Assembly: GCF_954871325.1 (NCBI RefSeq)
Contig: NC_088777.1
Span: forward strand, 33,891,366-33,955,365
DNA: 64,000 nucleotides
Direction of reading: 5' to 3'
Source of the DNA: Gordionus sp. m RMFG-2023
Lineage: Eukaryota; Nematomorpha; Gordioida; Chordodea; Parachordodidae
The notes under the pieces are model-generated. The model saw only the letters and a program-made list of their open reading frames with translations. It did not search any database and was not told the origin of the DNA. The position numbers were made by a program, and so were the translations under genes. The number at the start of each line of letters is the position of its first letter. Position 1 is the stretch's first letter. Shown piece by piece: positions 13,300 to 26,775 of this stretch.

Positions 13300-13920
13300 T
13301 AATTGGGTTAATTTTGTGGTTAGAGGTGAACTGAGAGACACAGATGAAATCCCAATAAGATGCATTCCTCTAAACCAATTGACATTTGTAAGGCTATCTG
13401 ATCTTTTGTCATCAGAGAGGGAAGTGGAGCAGGTTCCATGAGGTTTGAGTGACAAGTGAATAACCCTTTAGAATACAAACAAGCTAGGACATGTCTGTCT
13501 TTAGAGTCGGACTCTTTCTTCACATTTACGATGTAGACATATGTCACAGCTTAATATATAACATATTGTTACCTCAAATCTCTATTTGATAGATAGAGAC
13601 CAAGATTAGCACTAAGAATAGCTTCTGGATATTCATGGTTGGAGATTTCTACTGAATATTTCAGAATGGAATTGTCTTTCATAGAGGGATTAATACCTAT
13701 CAATTTTTTAAACCGGCCAGAAGAGAATTAAGAAAGTCTTTTTGTGCAGTGGATTGTGGAAGAGATGAAATGCTTAAATTTTTCCTCCATAAATCACAGA
13801 CAGTTTCAAATAGACTATCTCTATCTCTCACAAGCGTTTTAATAATCTCCTCAAATTAAAGACGGGAAGAAATTCTGACAAAGGCCAAATAGACAGGTAG
13901 AAAGTACAAGCCACTTTAAA
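13300..13920 (-). pseudogene. RT-endonuclease retroelement remnant, copy 1 (thumb/endonuclease part)
   Basis: Read on the minus strand, conceptual translation is mostly one frame with a few stops. In order it shows a segment ending in AQKDFLNSLL, a segment YPEAILSANLGLYLSNRDLR, and a Cys/His cluster SKDRHVLACLYSKGL..HSNLME. The first two correspond to QKDWDKPLV and FLEAFPSRNL..FLSNDELR in the better-preserved copy at 61576-63000, and the cluster to its SKGRHSLHCKR..RH segment. The RT domain itself is absent. It is a decayed fragment of a non-LTR-type element; the family name is not assigned. Confidence 0.6.
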
Positions 13921-13929
13921 AGTAAAATT

Positions 13930-15260
13930 TGTAAAAAATATAGGGAAAGAAAAAAATATTAAAAAATAGAAATATATATTGTCTTTAATGTGCTAGTTTA
14001 TTGAAAAGTTCTTATTGCTAGGATGTGACAGGCATTTAAGTGAAAAGTGTTGTATTCACATATTTTTATATGTAAATGATTTCTTTTAACAGATGTATTA
14101 ACTTCGAAAGAGCTGATTATTATTATTACACTGAAAAAAAGAAATTGTTAAAAAGATCACTTTTTATGATTATTGATTATTTTTATATTAAATTTATAAG
14201 AATAAAAATAAGAGAAAAAAAATATAGTTGAAAATTAATTATAGGGTATCGCCATCAGAGTGGATACTCTTAAATTGAAATAATATATTTGATATTTTTA
14301 AATATTTAAATTAAATTTCCATAATTATATCTGGAGAATTCATATTACAATGGAGCGTTGTTTCTTTTTAGTTGGATATGAAAGGTTAAAAGGTCATCCC
14401 AATTTTGTATATTTTGAAAATAATTGTTGGTATAGATTAAAAGTTTTATTAAGATGTTTTAAATGATTTCACTCTCTATGAAATCTTTTTTATGGTGGTG
14501 GCAATTGCTGGTAATAGTTGGGTTTGAAGATTTTGATGTGAATGATCTAGTTTATGTGACATAAAGCATTTTTTATTCCGCCCATCACTAAGTTTGTATA
14601 AGAGCCCTTTAGAAGTAAGTTTACTATTGAGCATGTGGGAAAATGGAATGTTTAATCAATGTAAAATAAGTATTAAAATTTTTATACACTATTTCAGTAG
14701 TCTGATAACATTCGCTCCCACTATCTAAGGAGACAATTGTGGACCCAAAAGAATATAAATAAGGATATAAATTTTAGCACCCATCAAATTTTAACTCATT
14801 ATTCTAAAAATGAATGATGATTTTACATTTAAAGATCATCTAAATATTAAGGTTATTCATAAAGTATAGCATTACTTGTCATCCAGCGCACCAGTTGGGA
14901 GAGCATTATTATAAATGTATTTAAAAGGGTCTCAGTGATAAAAATTAAATGTTTAATAATAAAAGCCTACAATAATATTTTTATTTTATATTTGAATAAG
15001 ATATCAAACTGAATAAATAATATTTTCAATTCTTTTAGCTTTAACAATAAATTTTCAATTATGGCATTATGCACACTTTTAAATACAATTTTAAAAAGTG
15101 ATATTTTAATTGTGTCTTAAATGTATCTTGAATTGTATATTTTAGGTCAATCTGTATCTAGATACATTGATAACATGTCTGCTTGATTGTAATTAGATAA
15201 CCCCTTAATTAATAAACAATAGATATATAGGCAAAATGTATTTGTTTTTGTTATTTTTGT
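13930..15260. other. AT-rich stretch, nothing assigned
   Basis: Base composition is slightly less AT-rich near 14340-14660 but no motif was recognised in six frames. Confidence 0.35.
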
Positions 15261-15459
15261 TCGTTCATGAATTCTTAATCCGAAAGTAACACAAGGGATC
15301 TCCCCAGTGGCCCCTAACACTTTCTGAGGGATGGCAAAATACCCCCTGAAAAGTACCCCCCTCGAAAAAATAGTTAATTATTTTTTGACACCCATAATCA
15401 AAAAAATTTTTATTGCAACAATCTGTAAAACATAATATAAATAAAATGTAAAAAAATAT

Positions 15460-17320
15460 ATATACTTTAAAAAAATTTTTTTTAATTAATAATTTAGATA
15501 AATTAGGGGAAGAGAAAGCGAAAGAATTTATAATTTCATCAATATTTAATTGTTTAAATAAATTTTTTTCCATTGATAAAGTGGTTAAATTATTAAGAAA
15601 TGGATCTTTCATGGTGCTACGAAATTTTGTTTTAATTTAATTTTACTCATGACCCTTTCGGCAGTACATGAGGTAGTAGGAATGGTTAATAAATATTTAT
15701 ATAAAATTGTTAAATTAGGGAAAGCAGAAAAATTTAAAAGTAATCCTAAGGTAAAATAAAAGAATAGTTTTTCCAGTCTGAATCATAAGTCTCAGAATTA
15801 TCATCATCATCAGAAGAAGAAGCTAAATAATGTATTAGTATAAATATTTTAATTAAATAAATTCACAATTCTCAGAATCTACTTTAGATTCTTTAACCTC
15901 TAGGTCACGAGTAATATTTGCTCCCCTGTTTTATCCATCTTATAAATATTTCGAAACTTCAACATTTCTTCAAAAATTTGGCTTGAATTTAAATGATAAA
16001 ATTCACATATATCCTCGATATCATCTTTAACAATTGACTTTTCCGCCATTCCCTTTGGTGTAAAAAATAATGTTTGATTTAAAAATTTCATAAATCAAGT
16101 GCAGCATAAAACACTGGTTTTAAAGCTAAAATAAAAATGATGAGAGTATATACCTCTCCTTTTTGGATCGGAATGTTTGAAGTCTAGAACTTTCAAATGA
16201 AAAGGTAGATTTCTCTCCTTCATAAAATTTTGTGCTTTTGAAAAAACATCCAAAAATTCAGTGTTATTATCAATTAGGATTAAAAAATAATAAAAGACAA
16301 TAATTTAAATTATATTTCTCAAATTAATCAGGCAATCTTTTGCCAATTGAATTTGATTTATTGCAAACCATATATCCTTCGAAATGGTTTGCAATTTTGT
16401 ACAAGCCAAGCTTGTTATTAGCAATATTTTATCTAAAACACAAAGTGATAAAATAAAATAAAATTTTTCTATTCTAAAGACTATAGCGCTAGCCATAGTG
16501 GAAGTGGCAGGATCTTCAGAATCCTTTAAATTTATCAAAGCTGCCCTCAAGGCATCATAAAGTAGAAAAAAATTTACAATTGCTTTGTATGATGATAGCC
16601 AGCCTCTATAAATATAAAAATTAACATTTTAACTCTAAACAAATAAGATAATATTAGTGAATGGTACTTTTAATGCGTAGAAATCGTTGCTATTTTGTCA
16701 GTACATTACTCTGACATGCTTTGGGCGCCTCATATCTTTTAACGCCATTAAAATATACAAAAATCTTATTTAATATTCCTAAAACATTTCTGAGTTCTTT
16801 AATTGATTGGCACAATGATTAAATTTACTCGATGACAATAGCACCTAATAAAAGCTGCCTTTGACGCCTCCGAGCTAATCAAAGTCTGCACTCCATTGAT
16901 TCTTCCACTCATGTTTAGGGCACCATCATAGTTTTGCCCAACTAGGAATTCGAGGGGTAGATTCATGGAGCTAAGTTTGGATATTATATTATTTTTAATA
17001 TCAAGATCAGTTGTATTTCCTGTACAATATATGTCTATCAGTCTTTCAACAGGGTTAGGCGTCTCACTATTTTCAATAAATCTTACTAACAAAGCTATTG
17101 CTTCTGATTTAGAATGCCATCAACTATGATAGAAAAGCACCTGTTAAATTCAATCTCCTTTTGAATTATTTTTATAATCATATTTTTTATGGTTTCAATA
17201 AGAATATTTATGTTATTATATGATGATAGATTTGAATATAATTTAAATTTTAATTCTTTATTTTTTATTCTCCCTTCTTCTTTCTTCATTTTGTTTTAAA
17301 TACATTTTGACAACAGATTC
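15460..17320 (-). pseudogene. hAT transposase pseudogene, DUF4371/ZMYM1-like
   Basis: Minus-strand order: a lysine-rich N-terminal part (17289-17095). Next comes a segment with GQNYDGALNMSGRINGV followed by CYCHRVNL (17092-16799), which matches the conserved core of DUF4371-type hAT transposases. Then a segment GWLSSYKAIVNFFLLYDALR (about 16605-16545) and a helical segment (16550-16305). Then a piece resembling the pre-dimerisation region (16091-15900). Last is a hATC-like region with TIPTTSCTAERVMSK (about 15690) and STMKDPFLNNLTTLS (about 15610). Several frameshifts and stops separate these, so it is inactive. The terminal inverted repeats were not found. Confidence 0.8.
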
Positions 17321-17329
17321 GGAATCTTA

Positions 17330-18565
17330 GTTTATTAAGGCCCATCATATTGCTTTCTTGTTGCCTATTCCCCCAGAAGGCTTGGTTACGAGATATTAAA
17401 TAACCTAGACACCGTATTATTATTCTTATAATAGAACGGTTATTGTCCACACATTCTTTCTGGGGTATTATAAATTGTTATATAGAAAAGCTACTATTAC
17501 AAAGCTTTTCTTCATATCGTTAAAATTAAGCCCACCATGTCTTTTTCTAATGTGATCTGCCCATTTATCATCTCTTATATTATGAGATGGTAATTTTTAA
17601 TTAAGCATTTGTATTTTTTTGGTTAATATTTTTGGGCATATTTTGAAATTGGAAAAATCATTTTATGACAAGAAATCTCGGATAACAACCTAATTTACTA
17701 AACATCGACCAAAATTTCCATCTATATACATATTAAATTAAATAATAAAGGGGGTGGGGGGTCTTATTATTATATTCATAAACTAGAGATCACTTGATTA
17801 TGGATGGATGTCGCAAAACAAAAAAAAAATTAAATTAAAAAAAAAATAATTTTTAATATTAAAAAAAATATTTTAAAACATTTTAATAAAAAAATTTTTG
17901 AGGCAATTACTTCATTGTAAAAACTGAATATTTTTCTGCCGAGGATATTACATGCATTACTGAATTATCTTAACTAAATCTTGAGCCATCGTAACATTTT
18001 GAACAATTATTATTATTATTACCTTTTCAGAAATTATCATTAATGTCTAAGTTTTTAGCAGAATTTTGCAATTTAAACTTTTAATTTTTTTAAATTTAAT
18101 ATTTTTAATGTTATTTTAATATAGTTTTTTATATTATATTATTTTATAAATAGTTTTAATAAAAAAAATAAATTAATTTCAATAGGTCTCTCCCAGGGTC
18201 ATCCCAAACTATTCTAAGTATCCTTTTTAATGATGCACAAATTTAATTTATTGATAATTATTTATATTTTGCATTTCTCCAACTTATTTTGGGTTTAGAT
18301 TGTTAATTGAAATAAATATTTTGATATATCATTTAATTTATATTTTGGAACTAATATAACAAATTATAATTTTTTTCTAAACTAATCAACCAAAATTTTA
18401 ATTTGTCTCTACTAAAAAAATTAGTGATCTCTTTTGTGAAGAAAATTTTTTTATAGGATCTAAAGGGGGTTATATTTATTTGGAAGGACAGTTACTAGGT
18501 TTAAATTTAAAAATCCGATATAATAGTAGGAAAACAAAAGAAAATTAACAATTATAGCTTATATT
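17330..18565. other. AT-rich stretch, no gene seen
   Basis: There is a G-run near 17750-17761 and several A/T homopolymers; nothing else is recognised. Confidence 0.4.
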
Positions 18566-18569
18566 ATAC

Positions 18570-18845
18570 CTTAGAAAATACTGGAATCCTTCTAATCAAA
18601 GAATTTTTGCCCCTGGTAAAAGATGCAGAGCTGTTCCTATGAAGGTAGGTTGATGGAGGAATCGTATTTTTTAAATATGAATCGTCATTCTCCTTATATT
18701 TACTTTTATTAGTACTAGTTATAGTAGTGGTAATAGTTGTTTTTGATACTATTGTACTATTATTAATAATGTTTATATTTTCTTTACGTTCCTTTTTAGA
18801 CATGAATTCTTCCAGGGGTGCAATATAGACTAGACATTGTCTGTT
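18570..18845 (-). CDS. Candidate internal exon, unknown protein
   Basis: A 276-bp open stretch on the minus strand is bounded by an acceptor (TTATATAG before 18845) and a donor (TCTAAG|GTATAA after 18570). It encodes exactly 92 codons in phase 0 at both ends. It starts NRQCLVYIAPLEEF and then becomes Lys/Asn/Thr/Ser-rich, ending RGKNSLIRRIPVFSK. The basic, serine-rich second half could be a disordered linker. I do not recognise the family. Open length and matched splice sites support coding, but in AT-rich DNA such sites can occur by chance. Confidence 0.35.
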
Positions 18846-18849
18846 CTAT

Positions 18850-21800
18850 ATAATAATGTGGGATTCGAAATATTTTTCTTGAGATATCACTTGTGTAATT
18901 TATACAACCTTTATATCTAATGTTATAAAAATGACTTTTTTAAAACAAAATATTAAGGGGTCAGTTATTAAATTTAATTTGTTTAAAGTAATTTGGCTTT
19001 AAAGATAGTAATACAATAACTGGCAAAATAAATTGGTTATAGATCAACGACGACTTCAAATATATATTTGTGACATACTATAATATTTTAAGAATTAAAT
19101 TTATTGATATTTTATTTGAAATATAAAAAGTAATATGTAAACCAAAATACTTGAATCCTTCATATATTCACCCAACTCAGTTTTTAAAATCTGGGAATAG
19201 ATTTTCAAGTAGAATTAAGTTAATATTCCACAACTAATTGATGGTAAGTAATTTAATAATTGGAGGTAAGTAATTTAAATAAGATAAATATTATATCCTT
19301 CTCAAGAATCAAATGAAATGAAAATTGTTAGATAAGATATCTATCATTTGTTAATGTGAACTGGGTGTGGATAGCGAATGAGAATAGATTAGAGTATTTT
19401 TTTGATTCTGTTTTCCCTCTTTCAATAATCCAAACTTTGAATTTTTTGGGAATTTTGAATGCCTGAGATTTTTTACTGAAAATCTTCACTATTTTTTTTA
19501 TGACGAAATTTTATTTATTTATTTTTATTAATAAACGAAACTTGTTAAATAAAAGTTTATAATATTATTATTATTAAAAAATCTTTTTATTACTAATTCA
19601 TAAGGATAAAATGAATAGGAATTATCTAGCAACTAATTTTGTAATCTTTTATTTTATCTCTTTGTGATTTGTCGATAATTAAATAATATGATTGATTTTT
19701 TCACTTTCCTTTTTTTGTATTCAGAAAAAACAATTTACTAAAAAATTTAAAAAAATTATACAAAAATATGAATTTTTTTGTTTACAAAAATTGATATAAA
19801 ATATAGTCTTTCTTTAGTTTAGATATTAAATAGGTTTAAAAAAATGAATCAGAATATTAAGAACCATGGCGAATGTTATTTAAAATTATATTACTGTTTA
19901 TTTAAATTGCTTAAAACCTAGAGGCTGCTCACAAGTCTTATTGGACTAGTTCCTTCCTACTTTCTCCCCATCCCTTCTTTTCCTTACTCCCTGAAATGAT
20001 ATTACATAGAAGATAAGAAAATAATGATTTCAAACAAGAGAAATTAGGCAAATCCTGTTTTAATTCATTTTTTATTGCCAGAATAAATTTTTATTTTTAC
20101 CAAACTTTCATATTAAAATAATATTGATTTTTTAAAAATATATATTAGGCTCTAGCTTCCTTCCTTCATTTAATTTTTTGTTAATATTTAAATGTAAAAA
20201 ACACCCCTTTTTTAATTTTATTTATTTCGTTGAAGCAAAAAATTATAAAATAATAATTTTACCAAAAAATTAATTACTTTTTAAAAATAATTGTTATTAA
20301 ATAATGTCATTAAATTATCATTATATAAATATTAAATAAATGTATAATATAATAGTTTATAGTGAACTCGACGTACTTTAGCGAGTCATCACTAAACGAT
20401 ATAATTTTTCAAAATTTGTAAAGTATTGCGACGTGTCAAAATATTTTATAGACGAAAGACGATAATTTTTCTGCTACATTTTGTTTACGGTATCGGTGAC
20501 AAATTAAAAATTTTAATATAGTATAATCTTATCCCGCAAAAAAAATTCTAATTGAGCTAAACATTCGCTCAAGTATGCGGTTAAATAAAAAGAGCTTAAC
20601 ATTTTAGAACTTCCTAAGAGGTAAAGATGTCACTCACATAATCCTTATTCTTGACCTCAGTAGCGTAACAAGGGTTTTTGAGTTGGAAGTGTTCAGGCCC
20701 TGACCTCCAGTTTATGGAATTAGAATTTAAAATTTGCTTACATCCCTTGAGCTGTAAGTTAATATATTTAAAAAATTACTTTATCAATTACTTTATATCA
20801 GGTGATGAATCTTATTACATTATATATAATGATACTTTTTTTAAAGACATATAATTAATTAGTTTGGCAGAAGGCAAGGAGTTAAATATTACGAAGAAAT
20901 TATAAGATTGCGCCATTTATAAATTGCGAAAATTATAAAATGCACTGGGTTAAATAAAATATAATTAATAATGTATTAAAACAAAAAGTATTACTATTAT
21001 ATCAAAAAATATTTTAATCAATAATATTAAAACTTAAATATTTTATAATTCTCTCTTTGAAAAATTATTTCAGAGATTTCTAACCAATCAAAAATTTGAT
21101 AGTCAAATTTAGTAGTGAAAATGCTAATTTTTTTAATTGAAAGTAATATCTACCTACCGTAAACCTAAAATTACCTAATTTCATCATTTCACAATAATTT
21201 GTAAACTAGTATATTATTTCAAACGTGCATATCGATATATTTAAAGCAGATTAAATATATAGACACAAGAAAATTTATTTCAATAAAAAGGTCTGTTAAA
21301 TTGCATTAATATTTATACAGATTTTTTCATCCTTCTGCATTTTTTCATTCTATTTGCACTCTTTTTTGACTTTATTAATTTCATTTCCTTCCTTTTCCTT
21401 TTCCGTATTTATTATATTTTTCGCTACACTTTTTTTTAAAGATGTTAAGAGGGTGGGATCATATGGTCAAGAAATATCTTTATTCCTAAAAATTTCCAAT
21501 TATACAATATTTTTTGAAAAATTTTCTCTTAAGGTAAAAAATAATAAATATACACCCTCCCATTTTTTTTTACTTGGTGTAATATCATATAAAAACTTTT
21601 CGAATAAAAAAATTCTGTAAAAATAATAAATTAACAATAATATTAATCCTTAACTGAATTAGCAGTTTTTCAAAATTATTGTTGGAATTTATATCAAATT
21701 TTTACAAAAATGTTAGGACCATATTTTTATTGAAAAAATTTATTAATGTAAAAATAACTTTTATCAATATGTTTTTTTGAATAATTAGAAATAACCTTTT

Positions 21801-22150
21801 ATAATATTTGCAGCTTAGAAGATGTTTTGTCTTATTTTACACAATTCCTTCCTTCCTTTCTTCCTTCCTTAAAATTAAAATTATTTTAACAAATAAATTT
21901 TAATCTATATAGAAGATTTTTATTATTATAAATGTAATGCACATATATGGATTCCTAAATTTAATGAAGCAAGTTAGTTAAATTTCGATATAAATAACTA
22001 ACGCAATATATTGGTCAAGGTTAGAGTGTAGTTTAAAAAAAATAATTGTCGATAATTATTAAAATATAACATTCTAATATATTGTAATATCAAAATTAAA
22101 ATCGATATTTTTTCTTTTTGCTTGCACTATATATAATATATTTATATACT
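18850..22150. other. AT-rich stretch with isolated hAT-type end at 20658-20673
   Basis: CAGTAGCGTAACAAGG at 20658 resembles the CAGTGGCGTAACCAGG ends seen at 7.9 kb. A block at 20365-20580 contains several CpG-bearing words (CTCGACG, GCGAGTC, GCGACG, ATCGGTG) that stand out from the background, but I could not assign it. Open frames near 21354 are Phe/Ser-rich and unconvincing. Confidence 0.3.
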
Positions 22151-23470
22151 TAAAATCAAGATGTGCGCAAAACCCGAGCTTTAATTCGAGCCCGGAAATC
22201 TGAACCCAGTTTAAATGGACATTTTTAAACTTAACCTATTTTCAGAATTAATGTGAGGGCCGAATTCTAAATTTTTTTAAAATATGTAGTTCATATTCAA
22301 GTGTAATAATATTTATGGTTTAGGTTGTTATTTACTAATTGCTAAACAGTGACTAAATTTTATTTACCTTTTTTAAAAATATGTATTAGCTCTATTCCAT
22401 ATTTTTTATTTTTCCAATCTTATCATTATTCTAACTCTTAGCTATCTGCTCGAGTAGTGGCAAACCGGGAATCTAACCATCGACATTCTATGCTCTTCTT
22501 GATATCATCCATATCTCTAAACTCTCTGACCCATAACTGTCATTAAAAAGCACAATTCTATTTTGTATATTATATATTTAACTTATCTGATGGGGAGTAA
22601 TTTTCATTGAAAAGAGTTTTTATTTTCTAGTGTCAAGCTCCGCATATCATTATCAGCACGTTAAATTTTTTGCCTAGCCCGAAATTATAGAAAGATCATT
22701 TTTTTTACTAAAAGTTTGTCACAGCCCAAATTTTTCTAACCAATTTTCCAGCCACATATTTAAAATCTATATCTAATTTTTTTCCAATGTTAATTAAATC
22801 TCTTATATCTCTCCTCTGTTTCTATTTATCTCTATAACAATCGTTTTATATATTTTGTATTTGTTATTGGATCATATCATAAATAACTGGTTTAATTTCT
22901 TGTTTATTTTTTTTATAGATTTAGTATTCTAATTAGAATATTAGCTAGAAATTCAAAAATATATCAAATTTTAAGGCTCGGACTGTATTAAAATTTTGTT
23001 TACGAAAAATCAGAGATTTTGCCATACTCTGCCTGATTGATTTTTTATAAATAAATTGTCAAGCCCAGCTCAGTGTTTTTTATCTAATAGACCGGTCAAA
23101 ATTTCTATGTACAACTTTCCCGGCCCTTTTTACTTTTGACCGGGTTGCTCAAGAAATAATTATTTTAGTCAATTGCTTATAAAGAAGAAATCTCAAACTC
23201 AAAATATTTTTTTTTCAATTTTAATGTTATGCATTAAATTTAAATATTCACAATAACTGATAATTAATGAATTTTTATTTTATTTATTAAACAATATTAT
23301 AAGAAAATGGATAGTAAATCTCCATTCCTAATTTTTTTTAAAACTTATCTTATTTTTTAAATTTATTTTATATTTGTGATATTCACTCAGGAAAAAGAAA
23401 AGGAAGTAATATAATATTTTTTCGGGCCACAGGCAGAGCCGGGTAGACGGGTAGACTTGCATGACTTTAA
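22150..23470 (+). repeat. Dispersed repeat R1, longest copy
   Basis: GC-word clusters (CCCGAG, GCCCGG, CCGGTC, CCCGGCCC) bracket AT-rich spacers. The order at 22620-23160 follows 3960-4620. The tail (GAAATCTCAAACTC, later a CAGGAAAAAGAAAAGG box and TTTCGGGCCACAGG) also appears at 7540-7730 and 63000-63205. It is probably a non-autonomous or very old element; no coding was found. Confidence 0.55.
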
Positions 23471-25340
23471 TTTACAATCATTAAAACCAAATGTTATCAT
23501 GACTAGCTTTTAAAAATGTCGAAATCCTAAGTTCATATTTTTCTTAAATGCAATATATATTATGTAAAAATTCAAGCATCATTGTTTATACTTTAGGTAA
23601 AAGAGACAGTACCGGCTAACCATGGTATCATGGTATCCAACCCACTGCCTCTACTATTAAGATGTCTATCTAATCAGTTTTTAACATATTTTTATAATTA
23701 TCTACCAAAAATCAATTTTATAGGGGATAACAATAGAGTTGTTAGGTTATTAGATATAATTAATTAATTGCTATATCATTGGAACTGAGAAAAATCTTCT
23801 TTCTGATTAAGCTAAGGGAAACACAAGAAGCTGTTTTAAAGGAATTTATTTAGACTCAAGAGTTGAAATTATACAATTTTTGATTTAGTGCCTCTTTTGA
23901 CCTAGTCAGTATAAAATCATTTTCTATATCGCTTAATTTAAACCCAAGATTTCAAATCTCACTTATGTTCTAACCACACCTTTATCCAAAATTAAATTAG
24001 GGCTAAGACTAAAACTTTATCTATAGAAGCATTCAATCTACCACTTTACATTAAAACCAAAAATAAACTATAAAATGTTTTTTGGTTATTATTTGGTTAC
24101 AAATATTGTTCCTTCCTATAGTGATAACTAGAGTAGTATGATATCTTTTTTAGATCGCCCGCCAGTGAAATTGATCTAGACTGAATTAAAGTCTTGATAT
24201 GTTAAAAGTGGTGTATATATATTATTAATTAAATTTAAAGGATACTAATTAAAATTAAAGAGGAACCTATTCTTTGTAAAAATAAGACTAATCAGGTAAT
24301 TAAAAGGAGATATTAAAATGCCTAGATTATTATATTTTTTTACCATAATATTAATATAATAAAAAATAATAATTATGCCTATAAAGGATACGAATAACAA
24401 AATTATTTATTCTAAAATTCTAATTGAATGCAAATAAGGAAATTATAATACCTAATCGAATATGTTTTTTCGTAAATAATCAAATATATATATTCAAAAT
24501 TATTTGCAAGTATTTAACATGTTCCTTGCTGAATTTTTAATTTTTAAAATTTCTTTAATCTATAAATAATTTATTTTTGAAATTTAGTAATCCAATTTTT
24601 CATTTTCCAAAATATTTTTAATTTCAAAACGGATTAAATATTCGACTTATCAAATCGGATTTCTTTTTATTATTCTTACGAATACGTATAATTCAATTAT
24701 TCTATTTGAAAATACGAATATTTAGAATACCTGAAATACCTTTTTTCAATATTCATTTATAATACTAAGTAATTCATTTAGTAAAAAAAAATGTTTTTGT
24801 AAAAATTTGAGGTTTCTATTTATTTTAATAATTTTTTGTTAATTAAAAAAAAATTTATTAGAGGGGAATGTAGTTTAATAAAAAATCGATATAATATTGA
24901 TTTTGAAAAGAAAATAAATAATCTACATCTACCTGGATTTGAAGCCTTTTAACTGATGGAATATGATATTAATTTATTCCTCCACCGATTGAAAAACTTC
25001 TGATTAGTAAAAATAATAATGTAAAAAATTTATGAACAATATTTTAGCAGCATTTATTAATAAATCATATATAAAATTCTCAGATAAAAAGTGGTCACCT
25101 CCTTTTGGTACTACGTTAGATTAAATATTTATTTGCCATGCAGAATAGACAAACAACTTCTTTTAAAAAGTAAGGAAGACAAGAGTAGTCGATATTTTGC
25201 ATTTCTACTATTAAAATTGAAAAAAATACTAAGAAAAAATTATAAAACATAGAACAATGTTTTGCCCATTCCTTCACCTACAAATTTAAAAAAAGTTAGG
25301 AACTATAATCATTTATGTGAAATATGATATTTTCTTAATT
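23471..25340. other. AT-rich stretch, no feature recognised
   Basis: I see nothing that can be named. Short GC-richer words occur near 23600-23660 and 24140-24180. Confidence 0.4.
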
Positions 25341-25356
25341 TTACACCATTACTAGG

Positions 25357-25554
25357 GTGAGCTGGATAACCACCTGGGTAAGGGGTAAAAATACAAAACA
25401 CCCGGAGCATTTTCCAAAAGATGTACATAGGTTGGAAATTATATATAAAAATAAATCTTCAGGCGAAATTAAAGGTCTTTATGCTGGAAGACTAAAAAGT
25501 GCGTTAAGATTGTTATTACCCCGGTCTCTTCTATATTTAACGATTATTTTTTGA
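25357..25554 (+). CDS. Short open reading frame, unknown, possibly an exon or TE remnant
   Basis: A 65-residue open frame, basic and rather hydrophilic, is preceded by an acceptor-like TTACTAG. It contains KHPEHFPKDVHRLEIIYKNK, which looks protein-like and not low-complexity. The adjacent hAT element begins 33 bp after its stop. I recognise no family; chance remains possible. Confidence 0.22.
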   Translation: MSWITTWVRGKNTKHPEHFPKDVHRLEIIYKNKSSGEIKGLYAGRLKSALRLLLPRSLLYLTIIF

Positions 25555-25972
25555 CAAAAAATTGATGGAATATTAAGTGAAATTACTAGTGTTGTAAATG
25601 AACGCGTTCGTAAACGAAGTTCGTTTTTTTTGAAAAAATGATGAACGGTGTTCCTTTTATTTTTAACTTTGAACGTGAACGCGTTCCTTTTTTATGACGA
25701 ACGCCTTCGAATTTAACGTTTTCAATTTTAAAAACACTTTTTATTTTTATTTATTCAAAAAATTTAATATTAATCCGAATTTTTTAAGACAATTTTATAT
25801 TTTATAATCAGCTTTTTTCTTTTTTTACATTTCAATTTTTTTAACACATCATTATTATAGTTTATTAATCTGAATATTATTGTTTACATTTTAATTTAAT
25901 AGATTAGCATGGATATTATTATTTCATCATCATATGATTCTGTAAATTTAAAATCAGATGAATTAATATTAC

Positions 25973-26257
25973 ATGGCCAAATATGATAAATATTTTACAG
26001 TAACATCCTATATTGAAGGAACTAATTCAATACTAACCAAATGTAAAATGTGCCCAAAAAGTATTATATCAGTGTCAAAATCTTTTAGTTCCAATTTAAA
26101 ACGACATTTGATTGTAATATTAATTATTTTAATACAGTATAACTATAAAATCATTAAATTTGAAGAAAAAAATGCATTTGGGCTATTTGACCCCAACAAT
26201 AACGATAGTTATTTTAAAAATAAAAAATTAGTGACCTCAAATATGGTCAACCATTGA
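25973..26257 (+). pseudogene. hAT transposase N-terminal BED-type zinc finger fragment
   Basis: The frame encodes KYFTVTSYIEGTN, then CKMC, then SSNLKRHL. The CxxC pair followed by a His in an SxNLxRH context is the BED zinc finger found at the N-terminus of hAT transposases, where it binds the element ends. After the first His the sequence drifts and the frame stops, so only the DNA-binding end survives. Confidence 0.75.
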
Positions 26258-26619
26258 TAGACGAAGTATTAAATGGGATTAATAAAAGGTATTAAACCTA
26301 TCACTAACAAATTAATTACATATACTTTATTTCTTTTAAAGATTTGAACATATATATGAAGATCAATATGTCCTTTCTGCAATTATAAATCCAGTATTCA
26401 AGTTTCAATGGCCATGGATACAACTTTCACTGAACGAACCTATAAAAAATAATATAGCGTTATTGTAAAAAATGCATTGAAAACCCTAGAAATAATAATC
26501 CAAGAACTTTTAATTTCTAGATATCCTTTTTTGACGATGAAGTAGAGGATGGTGGAGGAAGATAACTTATCTCAATTTTTTGAAGTAAAGAACAAAACAA
26601 TAAATGTTTTTAATACCCC

Positions 26620-26775
26620 ACGTTAAAAGAGTTGTTAATTAAATGTAATACCGCAATCCCCTCATCTGCCCTTGTAGATCGCGTTTTTAGTATAGCTAAT
26701 GCCGCATTAACTGCCATTCGTTCCTGTCTATCAGTTGGAAATTTTGATAAATATTTGTTATTTAAATATAAATAT
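26620..26775 (+). pseudogene. hAT transposase C-terminal dimerisation (hATC) fragment
   Basis: The frame starting near 26632 reads TAIPSSALVDRVFSIANAAL and then RSCLSVGNFDKYLLF. This matches the conserved hATC pattern (IPxSSxxxERxFS...RSxLS...). It is in the same strand and element as the BED finger about 650 bp upstream. The intervening catalytic region is not recognisable. Confidence 0.85.

Noticed and set aside
21354-21620. 88-residue plus-strand open frame
   Set aside because: Phe/Ser/Ile-rich, no motif and no splice or composition support.
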